DNA of 54,385 nucleotides from Enterocloster bolteae (lineage in GTDB: Bacteria > Bacillota > Clostridia > Lachnospirales > Lachnospiraceae): positions 1 to 54,385 of the forward strand of contig JAETNT010000027.1 of the NCBI GenBank assembly GCA_021772025.1, written 5' to 3'. The notes under the pieces are model-generated. The model was not told the DNA's origin. It did no database searches and worked only from the letters and a program-made list of their open reading frames with translations. The stretch's first letter is position 1. Every line of letters begins with the position of its first letter. Below, in pieces: positions 16,160-27,728 of this stretch. A program made the translations under genes and the position numbers.

Positions 16160-16389
16160 AAAACAAGAGGAATAAAAATGCCTAGGTATAACAGGCGCGC
16201 CTGTCAGGCGGTTATGTACAGCGGTACATCCGCTGGCGGGCGCATGAAGGATTCGCTATGCTTTCCGACTCGATAATATGCATATTATCGTCCAGCTCTC
16301 CGGGATAACCGCATATCCGGCATTGACTTGCTTCTTTACTTTTCTGCTATCTTTCATAAATATTCTCCTGACGGGTTTAAAGGACTATT
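16160..16389. other. Non-coding gap with strong palindromes
   Basis: There is no gene. A 14-base palindrome ACAGGCGCGCCTGT (about 16189-16202) and a perfect 20-base palindrome CGATAATATGCATATTATCG (16271-16290) lie here, along with GCGGTTATGTACAGCGG-type inverted repeats. They might be termination signals for the two convergent genes or protein-binding sites. Confidence 0.45.
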
Positions 16390-17082
16390 TTACAATTTGC
16401 TTAGATACCGGTAAATACTGGATTGGGAACAGTCAAAATACTTTGCTACAGTGCTGACGGCCCCCCGAATATTAAAAAATCCTTTTTCTTTTAAAGAACT
16501 AAGAAGTTTCAACTTTTCGTTTACGCTGAGCTTGTCTAAAGTAACGGTGTAATTTTGAGTAATCTGCTGCATGAACTCCTCAATGGAGGAAGCCTGGCGT
16601 TTTTCTTCCTGCTGTGCAGGAATATCCGACGGCAGAAGAGAAGGGGCAGGAGAGGGATTGCTGTTGCTGATAAAGGAAAAATTAGACGCAAAAAAATAAT
16701 CCGGGTGGCAAAGGCGCAGGATTCTGGTACTGATTTCCATGTAACGGCTGTCATCAAAATTGATGCATAGGATTCCGATAAGTTCTTGCTCTCGGTTTTT
16801 TAAGTAAAGAATAGAAGAACGGAGATTCCGCTTTCCAGGAGTGCTTCCGCTGTAATGAAGATAAGAATTTTCTTTTTGATAATGTTTTTCTGCAATTAAC
16901 TGCAGCATAATATTGGTTAATGGGGCGCCGATTTCTCTGCCGGTTATGTGACCATTGGCAATGGCCACAATCGAATGAATAGGATTAGAAGTATCGTACA
17001 GTGCGACTTCATAATCCGGCCCCAGGGTTTGGCCGAGAAAATCCACCAGGTGGATATAAGATTGAAGTATGGTCTGGTTCAT
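16390..17082 (-). CDS. YheO-type (PAS-like plus HTH) transcription regulator
   Basis: A 230-residue regulator of the YheO/DauR group. Residues about 1-120 form the YheO PAS-like domain (QSYIHLVDFLGQTLGPDYEV, DTSNPIHSIVAIANGHITGR, ILYLKNREQELIGILCINFD). Residues about 170-230 form the HTH (KLKLLSSLKEKGFFNIRGAV, KYFDCSQSSIYRYLSKL). Members control genes for amino-acid metabolism or transport, commonly the adjacent divergent gene. Here that neighbour is a truncated transporter, so its local target may be lost. RBS is AAGGAGGAACTG. Confidence 0.88.
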   Translation of the reverse strand: MNQTILQSYIHLVDFLGQTLGPDYEVALYDTSNPIHSIVAIANGHITGREIGAPLTNIMLQLIAEKHYQKENSYLHYSGSTPGKRNLRSSILYLKNREQELIGILCINFDDSRYMEISTRILRLCHPDYFFASNFSFISNSNPSPAPSLLPSDIPAQQEEKRQASSIEEFMQQITQNYTVTLDKLSVNEKLKLLSSLKEKGFFNIRGAVSTVAKYFDCSQSSIYRYLSKL

Positions 17083-17420
17083 AAAACAGTTCCTCCTTAA
17101 GGTTCTAATTTAAAGAATACCATATTGTGTAAAAGAAAGCAAGGAAGGCAAAAATATATTCCTATATTAGTAATAAATTTTTATTTTTATTGAGATATTG
17201 ACAAAAAGTAGTTATCGATTTATCATAAAATTAGTTGAAATACTGATAAAATACAAAATAATTTGAGGATATATTATTAATATTATACTAAAATAGAAAA
17301 AATACTAAAAAGTTGGGAAAGGAAGGGATAATAAATTATTACAATAGAAATATTTTACTATTTTAGTGTGATGATAGCAGCACGGTAAATTTAAAATGAG
17401 TATGAAAGGAGAGATGGGAT
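17083..17420. promoter_or_regulatory. AT-rich divergent control region
   Basis: A 338-base gap between the YheO regulator and the transporter remnant. A good plus-strand promoter is TTGACA (17198-17203), 17 bases, TATCAT (17221-17226). Further downstream the DNA is rich in ATATTA and TACTAAAA repeats and includes TTACTATTTTAGTGTGATGA, with no other clear signal. The SD for the transporter is AAAGGAG at 17405-17411. Confidence 0.5.
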
Positions 17421-17942
17421 TTGGAACATGAATCAAAACTTCAATTCCGTTTAGGCGCTTTCGGGAAATTTATACCGATTATTGTGGCAGTAATATTTCT
17501 GATCTATGCCGGGATTCATCAGTCAAATGCTAACGGCTATATCATTGCATTTTTTATGGCAATGATTGTCGGGGCAGTGTTTACAAAGACCCCGGATGCC
17601 TACGGGGAGGCCTGCGTAAAAGGGCTGACTAAGCCGATTTTTACCATTATTACTATGGCAATCATGCTGGCGGCAGTCTGCGGAAAAATGGTGTCCGGAA
17701 GCGGACTGATTCAGACCTTGGCTTATTATGTGATAGAGGCAAAATTTACCGGGGGGATGTTTGCGGTGTGTGCCTTTGTTATTTGCTGTATAGTAAAATT
17801 GCTACGTTTGCTACAGAAGATGCTATTTCTTTTCTCCCAAATGCGTTGTATTCTTGTTATTTTGCATTGGATTACGATAAGAATTTGCAATATAAGGTCA
17901 ACGCATCCCGTGAAATCGAGCGCCAGCGCTATACTTCCGTGA
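17421..17942 (+). pseudogene. Truncated NhaC-like sodium/proton antiporter
   Basis: The frame starts at TTG 17421 with AAAGGAG upstream and encodes about 125 residues like the N-terminal four helices of NhaC-family antiporters (FIPIIVAVIFLIYAGI, GYIIAFFMAMIVGAVFTKTP, ITMAIMLAAVCGKMVSGSGL). At about 17800 it runs into unrelated sequence and ends after junk residues. Full-length members have about 450-500 residues, so most of the gene has been deleted. The gene is divergent from the YheO regulator, suggesting a former regulator-transporter pair. Confidence 0.7.
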
Positions 17943-17983
17943 AAGATGTTATGGAAGAGGAAAGCTTCCCGCTCAATCAATAG
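17800..17983 (+). pseudogene. 3' fragment of an unrecognised gene fused at the deletion point
   Basis: From about 17800 another frame is open to a TAG at 17981-17983 and encodes ATFATEDAISFLPNALYSCY and then YDKNLQYKVNASREIERQRY, ending in EEESFPLNQ. This looks like a natural protein C-terminus, but the family was not recognised. It is followed by a terminator, so it is the intact end of a gene whose 5' part was lost in the deletion that truncated the transporter. It may be the former regulator of the beta-glucoside operon. Confidence 0.4.
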
Positions 17984-18060
17984 AAAACAAAACAGCGTTT
18001 CGCATTTTGGGCTCTAATTCCCTCTGAGAGGCCTAAAAGACGAAACGCTGTTTTGTTTTC
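17983..18060. terminator. Long bidirectional-type terminator
   Basis: Perfect 20-base arms GAAAACAAAACAGCGTTTCG (17983-18002) and its complement (18041-18060) with a 38-base loop; the right arm ends in TTTTGTTTTC and the left arm gives the same on the other strand. It separates the transporter debris from the PTS operon. Confidence 0.7.
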
Positions 18061-18116
18061 CTGTGCTACAATACCCTTAACGGAACAAACGGGCCCGGTT
18101 CTTAATGAAATACTAG

Positions 18117-20992
<2,876 letters not shown>

Positions 20993-21075
20993 TTTGGTAT
21001 GTTTTATACTTTCATAGAAACTGGCATATTCAAACAACTGAAAGCTGATAGAAGCGCATAGGAAAAAGTTATAGA

Positions 21076-21110
21076 GCCGGGAATCTAAAAATAGGTTCCC
21101 GGCCTTATTT
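21076..21110 (+). terminator. Terminator of the beta-glucoside operon
   Basis: GCCGGGAA (21076-21083) / TTCCCGGC (21096-21103) stem followed by CTTATTT. Confidence 0.75.
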
Positions 21111-21120
21111 GTCACAGTAA

Positions 21121-21914
21121 AAATACCCCCTGCTATGCAGGGGAGGGCAGATCTTTAGATTAAAGCAACTCCTGTGCTAGAATAAAAGTGGGTCTGCAAA
21201 ACCACAAATAAAAAGCACAGGAGGGTCCGAAATGGACAATAATAGTTTAGCGCATACTAAATGGGAATGCAAGTATCACAAAGTATTTGCCCCAAAATAC
21301 CGGAGGCAAGCAATCTACAAAGAGATACGGGCAGATGTGGGACAGATATTGGGAACGTTATGTAGAAGAAAGGGAATCGAGATTATAGAAGCAGAATGTA
21401 TGCCGGATCACGTTCACATGCTGGTGAGGATACCGCCGAAATATTCCGTATCAGAAGTAGTGGGGTATTTAAAGGGAAAAAAGTTCGCTAATGATATTCG
21501 AGAAGCATGCGAATCTGAAGTACAAGTACAGAAACCGTCAGTTCTGGTGCCGGGGATATTATGGGCGTGGATACAGTGGGAAAGAACGCAGCTGCAATAA
21601 AAAAATATATCCAGAAGCAGCTCAAAGAGGATCTGGAATATGACCGGATGTCGATAGTAGAATATATAGACCCGTTTACGGGTGAGCCGGTGAAGAAAAA
21701 CAAGAAATAAACCTCTTAAGAGGAAGAGGGAAGTCAAAGCAAACCAGCAAGCCCCCTAAGGGGCTGAGCCGGAATAAGGGAGCACTGAGACAGCCCCTTT
21801 AGGGGAAGCTGAGAATGCGGTGCAGCTGGAAGACCTTCAGTGCGCCTTCCGGGCGCAAGCAGGTAAGAGCCCCTTATAGGGGCTGTGCAAGCCACCGGCT
21901 TAGCCGGTGGTATT
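21121..21914 (+). mobile_element. IS200/IS605-family element (IS200-like), defective
   Basis: A single frameshifted tnpA of Y1 type is flanked by subterminal hairpins instead of inverted repeats: CCCCTGCTATGCAGGGG (about 21128-21144) on the left, and on the right a series including AGCCCCCTAAGGGGCT and ending with CCACCGGCTTAGCCGGTGG (about 21894-21912). No tnpB is present. Exact ends cannot be fixed without another copy. It lies between the terminators of the beta-glucoside operon and the flippase gene. Confidence 0.75.
21232..21710 (+). pseudogene. tnpA: IS200-like transposase TnpA, two frameshifts
   Basis: It starts MDNNSLAHTKWECKYHKVFA with AGGAGGGTCCG upstream. The HUH motif is MPDHVHMLV near residue 64. 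After GYLKGKK the proper reading shifts frame in the run of six A near 21478-21483 (SSLMIFEKHANLKYKYRNRQ, then FWCRGYY), and shifts again near 21560 (VDTVGKN...KKYIQKQLKED), ending DPFTGEPVKKNKK at 21710. The catalytic Tyr in KKYIQKQ is in the third frame, so the read-through protein of 122 residues lacks it and should be inactive. Confidence 0.85.
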
Positions 21915-21930
21915 GACTCCGAAAGTATCA

Positions 21931-23463
21931 TCAATCGTCCTTTTTTCTCATCCAAACATGAAGCACTAAAAGTATGCAAAAATAACCGGCTCCAATCAGA
22001 AAGATCTCCGCAGCCGTACAAAAAAACAAAGGCAGATGTCCCGGGAAACCGGCGGGGAGAATGGACAGCACAGCCCGGCACAGCCCAATGGCAACGATTA
22101 GCACCAGGCTGGGCTTTCCTATCATATCCCAAGGAGCCCAGACAAACTCTGCAATGTGGGAGAGGGCGCAGAGATTTAAAAATGCCAGGAGGATTTCGCT
22201 TGCCAAAAGTCCCCATAGATAAGCCAGGATACCAAATCGGGGAATTCCAAAAACTACAAAAGCAAGCCGGAGAACCATGGCAGTAATATTCTGGGTAAAG
22301 GTAGTGGAAGTTCTCCCCAGGCCGTTCAGAATACTTCCCATGGTGGTGGCCAGATACATGAAAGGGCAGAGCCAGGCCAGAATGGCAATATAAGTTCCTG
22401 CATTGGAATCGTGAAATACGCTGGAGCCCAGAGAACGGCCGTATAAAGTAAAGATTCCTACACATAAAATCCCCATATACAGGCTGTAACGCATGGCCAT
22501 GGAAATGGTATTGGAAATACGTCCCTGGTTTCCCGCCGATTGGGCCTGTGCCACCGTAGGAAGCAGAAGGACGGCCATAGAATTGGTGATGGCCGATGGA
22601 AACATAATGAAAGGCATGGCCATTCCCGTAAGAACGCCGTAGACAGAAAAGGCTTCCTCACTGCTTAGTCCGAAAGCCTGAAGTCTGCTGGGAATCCATA
22701 TCGCTTCCGCGCTTCCCAAAAGATTTAGCACCAGGCGATTTCCCATAAGAGGCAGTGCAAGGGCCATTAGAGGGACAAATAGAGAAAAGAAAGATACAGT
22801 CTGAGCTTGCTTTCCTTTTTGGGGAGGAAAGAGGCATAGGGAGCAGAGGGTAAAGACGGCAGATGCGACTTCCCCAATTAAATGCCCCAGCACAGCCAGT
22901 TCTACAGTGATTTCCCGTCCCTGTTCCAGCCAGATATCTGCAATCAAAAACACCAGCCCCATACGAATTACCTGCTCTGCTACCTGGGAAAAGGCCGGAA
23001 CCCGGGACCTTTGCATACCATAATAGTATCCATTGATGCAGGCGTGAAAGGCAGCAAATGGAACTGACAGGGCAATCAGCGGAAGAAGGGGAGCGCACCT
23101 TGGCTCCAGAAGGATCCGGGCGGCAATCCATTCCGAATAATTGCAGATTCCCAGAGCCATGAAAACAGACAGGAGCATGGAAATGGTCAGGCCGAAACGG
23201 AATACCGCTTTGCCCTGACCGGAGTGGGCGGCTATATATTGAGATAAAGCGGTTTGAATAGAGCCGGCGCATACGGAAAAGCAGACGCCAAACACAGGAT
23301 GTACCATATTATAAAGCCCCAGCCCTTGGGCTCCAATGGTTCTGGACAGAAAAATCCGATAAAAAAAGCCCAGAATCCGGCAGACGAAACCGGTTCCGGT
23401 AAGCAGCAGAGTACCGGCTAAAAATGCGCGTTTTTGTGGGGAAAGTGCAGACAGTCTAGGCAT
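21931..23463 (-). CDS. MOP-superfamily flippase (SpoVB/MurJ-like)
   Basis: A 510-residue integral membrane protein with about 14 hydrophobic spans. It opens with LLTGTGFVCRILGFFYRIFL and the family motif RTIGAQGLGLYNMVHPVF, found in SpoVB and polysaccharide flippases. Such proteins move lipid-linked precursors (lipid II or polysaccharide units) across the membrane; SpoVB does so for the spore cortex. It is alone on the minus strand, divergent from nifS. Confidence 0.85.
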   Translation of the reverse strand: MPRLSALSPQKRAFLAGTLLLTGTGFVCRILGFFYRIFLSRTIGAQGLGLYNMVHPVFGVCFSVCAGSIQTALSQYIAAHSGQGKAVFRFGLTISMLLSVFMALGICNYSEWIAARILLEPRCAPLLPLIALSVPFAAFHACINGYYYGMQRSRVPAFSQVAEQVIRMGLVFLIADIWLEQGREITVELAVLGHLIGEVASAVFTLCSLCLFPPQKGKQAQTVSFFSLFVPLMALALPLMGNRLVLNLLGSAEAIWIPSRLQAFGLSSEEAFSVYGVLTGMAMPFIMFPSAITNSMAVLLLPTVAQAQSAGNQGRISNTISMAMRYSLYMGILCVGIFTLYGRSLGSSVFHDSNAGTYIAILAWLCPFMYLATTMGSILNGLGRTSTTFTQNITAMVLRLAFVVFGIPRFGILAYLWGLLASEILLAFLNLCALSHIAEFVWAPWDMIGKPSLVLIVAIGLCRAVLSILPAGFPGHLPLFFCTAAEIFLIGAGYFCILLVLHVWMRKKDD

Positions 23464-23527
23464 GAAAAACTCCGCAAAAGAAAATCATTATAAGATATGT
23501 AAGAGAGGGAAAGAAAATGATAATAGG

Positions 23528-23628
23528 AATATTTGCAACAGTTCAGACGGGGCATCTTCTTGTCCGGCTCAATTGTTGCAAATATTTTATATTATTCCTA
23601 TTGAATTTATAGGAAATAAGCGTATAAT
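23528..23628. promoter_or_regulatory. nifS promoter and upstream inverted repeat
   Basis: A perfect 13-base inverted repeat AATATTTGCAACA (23528-23540) / TGTTGCAAATATT (23574-23586) sits between the divergent flippase and nifS genes. It is followed by a good plus-strand promoter, TTGAAT (23601-23606), 16 bases, TATAAT (23623-23628). The repeat is placed just upstream of the -35 box and may bind a regulator or act as a bidirectional structure. Confidence 0.55.
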
Positions 23629-23683
23629 AGTAATATAGGGAGATGCCTGGGGCAGAATACTCCCTGGGAAAGGCGGTAATTAC

Positions 23684-24862
23684 ATGAACAAATTTATTTA
23701 TCTGGACAATGCGGCAACCACCAAAACCAGCCGGCCGGTGGTAGAGGCCATGCTGCCGTATTTTAGTCAATATTATGGAAATCCATCCTCTGTGTATTCT
23801 TTTTCTAACTATGGAAAGGAAGCCATTGCAAAGGCCAGAGGCCAAATTGCTCATGTGCTGGGGGCGAATCCGGAGGAGATTTATTTTACAGCGGGAGGAA
23901 GTGAGGCTGACAACTGGGCAATTATTGCCACGGCAGAGGCGTACCAAGATAAGGGAAAGCATATTATCACCTCCAAGATCGAGCACCATGCAGTCCTTCA
24001 CACATGCCAGTATCTGGAAAAGAGAGGGTTTGAGGTCACATATCTGGATGTGGACGAGAACGGAATTGTGGATCTGGCTCAGCTAAGGGAGTCGATTCGG
24101 CCGGATACCATCCTGATTACTATCATGTTTGCCAATAACGAGATTGGAACTATTCAGCCGGTAGAGGAAATAGGGAAAATTGCCAAGGAGCGAGGCGTTC
24201 TTTTTCATACAGATGCGGTTCAGGCTTTCTGCCATATTCCCATCCGTGTGGATGAACTTCCCATTGATATGTTAAGCGCCAGCGGTCACAAATTCAATGG
24301 TCCTAAAGGCATTGGATTTTTATATATTCGGAAGGGGATAAAGACCAAATCCTTTATTCACGGCGGAGCCCAAGAGAGGAAACGCCGGGCCGGAACCGAA
24401 AATCTTCCGGGTATTGTGGGGATTGGAAAAGCGGCGGAGTTGGCGGAAGAAACATTAAAGGAGAGACAGGAGAAAGAAACAAGCCTAAGAGACTATCTGA
24501 TAGACCGCATTGTGGAGGAAGTGCCTTATGTAAGGCTTAACGGAGACCGAATTAACCGGCTGCCTAACAATGTGAACCTGGCTTTTCAGTTTATAGAGGG
24601 GGAATCCCTGCTGATTATGTTGGACATGGCAGGAATTTGCGGCTCCAGCGGTTCTGCCTGCACTTCCGGCTCCCTGGATCCCTCCCATGTGCTTCTTGCC
24701 ATAGGGCTGCCCCACGAGATTGCTCACGGCTCTCTGAGGCTGACTTTATCAGAGGAAAATACCATGGAAGAAATGGACTATGTAGTGGATAAAATAAAAG
24801 GCATCGTAAAACGTCTGCGGGATATGTCCCCGCTATACGAGGATTATATAAAAAGCCATTAG
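23684..24862 (+). CDS. nifS: Cysteine desulfurase
   Basis: A 392-residue PLP enzyme that removes sulfur from cysteine for Fe-S clusters and tRNA thiolation. It begins YLDNAATTKTSRPVVEAML; the PLP lysine lies in SASGHKFNGPKGIGF near residue 205, the His stacking on PLP in KIEHHAVL near residue 104, and the persulfide Cys in SSGSACTSGSLDPSHVL near residue 325. The nifU-type scaffold and mnmA follow, fitting a dual sulfur-supply operon. RBS AAAGGCGG is modest. Confidence 0.95.
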   Translation: MNKFIYLDNAATTKTSRPVVEAMLPYFSQYYGNPSSVYSFSNYGKEAIAKARGQIAHVLGANPEEIYFTAGGSEADNWAIIATAEAYQDKGKHIITSKIEHHAVLHTCQYLEKRGFEVTYLDVDENGIVDLAQLRESIRPDTILITIMFANNEIGTIQPVEEIGKIAKERGVLFHTDAVQAFCHIPIRVDELPIDMLSASGHKFNGPKGIGFLYIRKGIKTKSFIHGGAQERKRRAGTENLPGIVGIGKAAELAEETLKERQEKETSLRDYLIDRIVEEVPYVRLNGDRINRLPNNVNLAFQFIEGESLLIMLDMAGICGSSGSACTSGSLDPSHVLLAIGLPHEIAHGSLRLTLSEENTMEEMDYVVDKIKGIVKRLRDMSPLYEDYIKSH

Positions 24863-24872
24863 GAGGAAGCTT

Positions 24873-25310
24873 ATGTATACAGAGAAAGTAATGGACCATT
24901 TTGAACATCCCAGGAATGTAGGAGAACTGGAAAACCCCAGCGGTATGGGAACCGTAGGAAATGCCAAATGCGGCGATATTATGCGGATTTATCTGGATAT
25001 AGACGATAATCAAATTATCCGGGATGTAAAGTTTAAGACTTTTGGCTGCGGAGCGGCCGTAGCTACCAGCAGCATGGCTACAGAGCTGGTAAAAGGGAAA
25101 ACTATTCAGGAAGCCATGGAGGTAACCAACAAAGCCGTGTGCGAAGCTCTTGACGGATTGCCTCCGGTTAAGGTACACTGTTCTTTACTGGCAGAGGAAG
25201 CCATTCGCGCAGCCCTTTGGGACTATGCGGAAAAGACAGGCATTGTTATTGAAGGACTAAAAAAACCTAAGAGCGATATCAGCGAACACGAAGAGGAAGA
25301 AGAATATTAA
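24873..25310 (+). CDS. nifU: NifU/IscU-type Fe-S scaffold protein
   Basis: A 145-residue scaffold on which Fe-S clusters are assembled from sulfur provided by NifS. The three cluster-binding cysteines are visible: NAKCGD near residue 33, FGCGAA near 59 and HCSLLA near 103; the Asp of CGD is also kept. The acidic tail (SEHEEEEEY) is unusual. It starts 10 bases after nifS with AGGAGG. Confidence 0.93.
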   Translation: MYTEKVMDHFEHPRNVGELENPSGMGTVGNAKCGDIMRIYLDIDDNQIIRDVKFKTFGCGAAVATSSMATELVKGKTIQEAMEVTNKAVCEALDGLPPVKVHCSLLAEEAIRAALWDYAEKTGIVIEGLKKPKSDISEHEEEEEY

Positions 25311-25371
25311 AGCTGCCGCGGGAGAAAGCTGCCGTCTTTCCCTGTGAGGCGGAGTAAGGGAAAGGCAAAAA

Positions 25372-26445
25372 ATGGAAAGAATAAAAGTAGTGGTAGGACT
25401 GTCCGGAGGAGTAGATTCCTCTGTGGCAGCCTTGCTGTTAAAAGAGCAAGGTTATGAGGTTATAGGCGTGACTATGAAAACCTGGGATACGCGGGAGGAT
25501 GAAAATCCGCAGGGCCTTGTTCACGGAAACGGCATTATAGAGGACGCCAAGCGAGTGGCGGATTACCTGTCCATCCCTTTTTATGTAGTGGATTTCAGAG
25601 AAGAGTTCCGGCGGAATGTGGTAGACTATTTTACGGAAGAATACCTTCAGGGAAGAACCCCTAATCCCTGCGTAGTCTGCAACCGCCATGTAAAATGGGA
25701 GGCGCTGTTGAACCGGAGCAGGGAACTTGGAGCGGATCTGGTAGCCACAGGGCATTATGCCCGTGTGGAAAAGCTTGACAATGGCCGCTACACCGTCAAA
25801 GCTTCTGTTACTGCAGCTAAGGATCAGACCTATGCCCTCTATAACCTGACTCAGGCTCAGCTATCCAGAACATTAATGCCCATAGGCAGCTACCCAAAGG
25901 AAGAAATCCGCCGCATTGCTCAGGAGTCGGGCATCCCGGTAGCGAAAAAGCCGGACAGCCAGGAGATTTGCTTTATCCCTGATCAGGACTATGCCGGGTT
26001 TATCAAACGCTATACAGGAAAAACGGCGGCTCCCGGCAGCTTTGTAGACAAAGAGGGACGGATTCTAGGGCAGCATAAAGGAATTATCCACTATACTGTG
26101 GGGCAGAGGAAAGGACTGAATCTGGCCATGGGTCATCCGGTTTTTGTCACCGGGATCCGCCCGGAAACCAACCAGGTTGTCATTGGAAACAACGAAGATG
26201 TATTTACAAATTCTCTCCGGTGTAGTAAGCTTAACTGGATGGCAATAGACGGCCTTCACGGCAGAAAGCTCCGGCTTTCTGCCAAGATACGTTATGCCCA
26301 CAAGGGGGCAGCGTGCACCATCCGGGAGGCAGGAAAAGATCTGATAGAATGTATCTTTGATGAGCCGGTGCGGGCGGTAACGCCGGGACAGGCGGTGGTG
26401 TTTTATCTGGAGGATCGGATTGCAGGAGGAGGAATAATTTTATGA
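25372..26445 (+). CDS. mnmA: tRNA-specific 2-thiouridylase
   Basis: A 357-residue enzyme that puts sulfur on U34 of tRNA-Lys, -Glu and -Gln. The PP-loop is GLSGGVDSSVA near residue 9; the catalytic Cys lies in TPNPCVVCNRHVKW near residue 100 and the second Cys in DSQEICFIPD near 200. Length is normal. It overlaps the amidase gene by 4 bases. Confidence 0.95.
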   Translation: MERIKVVVGLSGGVDSSVAALLLKEQGYEVIGVTMKTWDTREDENPQGLVHGNGIIEDAKRVADYLSIPFYVVDFREEFRRNVVDYFTEEYLQGRTPNPCVVCNRHVKWEALLNRSRELGADLVATGHYARVEKLDNGRYTVKASVTAAKDQTYALYNLTQAQLSRTLMPIGSYPKEEIRRIAQESGIPVAKKPDSQEICFIPDQDYAGFIKRYTGKTAAPGSFVDKEGRILGQHKGIIHYTVGQRKGLNLAMGHPVFVTGIRPETNQVVIGNNEDVFTNSLRCSKLNWMAIDGLHGRKLRLSAKIRYAHKGAACTIREAGKDLIECIFDEPVRAVTPGQAVVFYLEDRIAGGGIIL

Positions 26446-27677
26446 AACAAAAAACTGTGAAAGCGGCCGCCATTGCAGCGGCAGTCCTTTGGACCGGCTT
26501 GGCATTAAATGGCTGCGGCACAGCATATAAACCTATAGAACTGCCGGCGGCCAGCCAGGAGGCGAAGCCTACCGCTTCTGCCAGCCCCAAGGAAGCCCTG
26601 GTTACCAAGGAGACCGCGGCGGCCGGCCAGCCGGCAGGCGAGACGGTATATGTAACCGGCGACAGGGTGAACCTTCGCAGGGAAGGGGCATCTGACGCCC
26701 CGGTAATTGGCCGCGTCAATAAAGGAACTGCTATGAAACGGACGGAGGCAGGCAGTGAGTGGAGCCGGGTTGAGTACCAGGGCCAGATCTGCTATATATC
26801 CAGTCAGTTTCTTTCTGCGACCCAGCCGGTTCAGGAGACAGGCGCTTCAGAGACCCAGGAGGCCAAAGACACCGCCCAGAAAACTTCTGACGGGGGAAAT
26901 GCCCAAGGAGCCCAAAACGTCCAAGCCGGGGAAGTGGGACTGAATCCGGAGTGGAAATATGCGGACTTTTCAAAGATTAATTCCGGTAAGGCAGTGCTTT
27001 ATAAAGCAGAAAGCAACCGTAAGAATATTGTAGTGTGTGTCAACGCCGGACACGGCACCAAGGGCGGCAGCAGCGTAAAAACCATGTGTCACCCGGACGG
27101 AACTCCCAAAGTAACCGGCGGCACCACCCAGGCAGGGGCAACCACTGCAGTGGCAGTTTCCGGGGGAATGCAGTTTTCGGACGGTACAGCAGAAAGTACC
27201 GTAACCCTGGCCATGGCTCTGAAACTAAAAGAAAAGCTGCTGGCCTCCGGTTATGATGTTCTGATGATACGGGAGAGTGATGATGTCCAGTTGGATAATA
27301 TTGCCCGCACGGTTATTGCAAATAATATAGCAGACTGCCATATTGCTATTCACTGGGATTCCACTGCCAGCGACAAAGGCGCATTTTATATGAGTGTCCC
27401 CGGCAATTCCTCTTACCGGAATATGGAACCGGTAAAATCTCATTGGGAGCAGCACAATGCTCTGGGAGAGAGTTTGATATCGGGACTGCGCCAGGCCGGG
27501 ATTAGAATTTTCTCCGGCGGTTCTATGGAAATGGATTTAACACAAACGTCCTTCTCCACTGTCCCGTCTATTGATATTGAGCTGGGAGACAAAGCTTCTG
27601 ATCATTCAGACGCAGCGCTGGATACGTTGGCCGGGGGACTTTTGGCCGGAATAAACCAGTATTTCGGACAGCAGTAA
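26442..27677 (+). CDS. Lipoprotein N-acetylmuramoyl-L-alanine amidase with SH3 domain
   Basis: A 411-residue cell-wall hydrolase. A lipoprotein signal ends in LALNGC near residue 25. A Pro/Ala/Thr-rich linker is followed by a bacterial SH3 domain at about 68-125 (VTGDRVNLRREGASDAPVIG, GQICYISSQFL), a second linker, and an Amidase_3 domain at about 195-410 (VVCVNAGHGTKGG with the first zinc His, TLAMALKLKEKLLASGYDVL, AIHWDSTAS with a zinc His, and the Glu in SIDIELGDKASD). It should cut the stem peptide from peptidoglycan at the outer face of the membrane. It overlaps mnmA. Confidence 0.9.
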   Translation: MKQKTVKAAAIAAAVLWTGLALNGCGTAYKPIELPAASQEAKPTASASPKEALVTKETAAAGQPAGETVYVTGDRVNLRREGASDAPVIGRVNKGTAMKRTEAGSEWSRVEYQGQICYISSQFLSATQPVQETGASETQEAKDTAQKTSDGGNAQGAQNVQAGEVGLNPEWKYADFSKINSGKAVLYKAESNRKNIVVCVNAGHGTKGGSSVKTMCHPDGTPKVTGGTTQAGATTAVAVSGGMQFSDGTAESTVTLAMALKLKEKLLASGYDVLMIRESDDVQLDNIARTVIANNIADCHIAIHWDSTASDKGAFYMSVPGNSSYRNMEPVKSHWEQHNALGESLISGLRQAGIRIFSGGSMEMDLTQTSFSTVPSIDIELGDKASDHSDAALDTLAGGLLAGINQYFGQQ

Positions 27678-27728
27678 AATTAAGATGGGCCGGAATAGAG
27701 AGGCTCGCTTCGAATTAGGGAGCAGAAG

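Noticed and set aside
21734..22465. Minus-strand ORF of 243 codons
   Set aside because: It overlaps the flippase gene in another frame of the same strand and continues into the IS200 right-end hairpins; its protein is Pro/Arg/His-rich shadow sequence.
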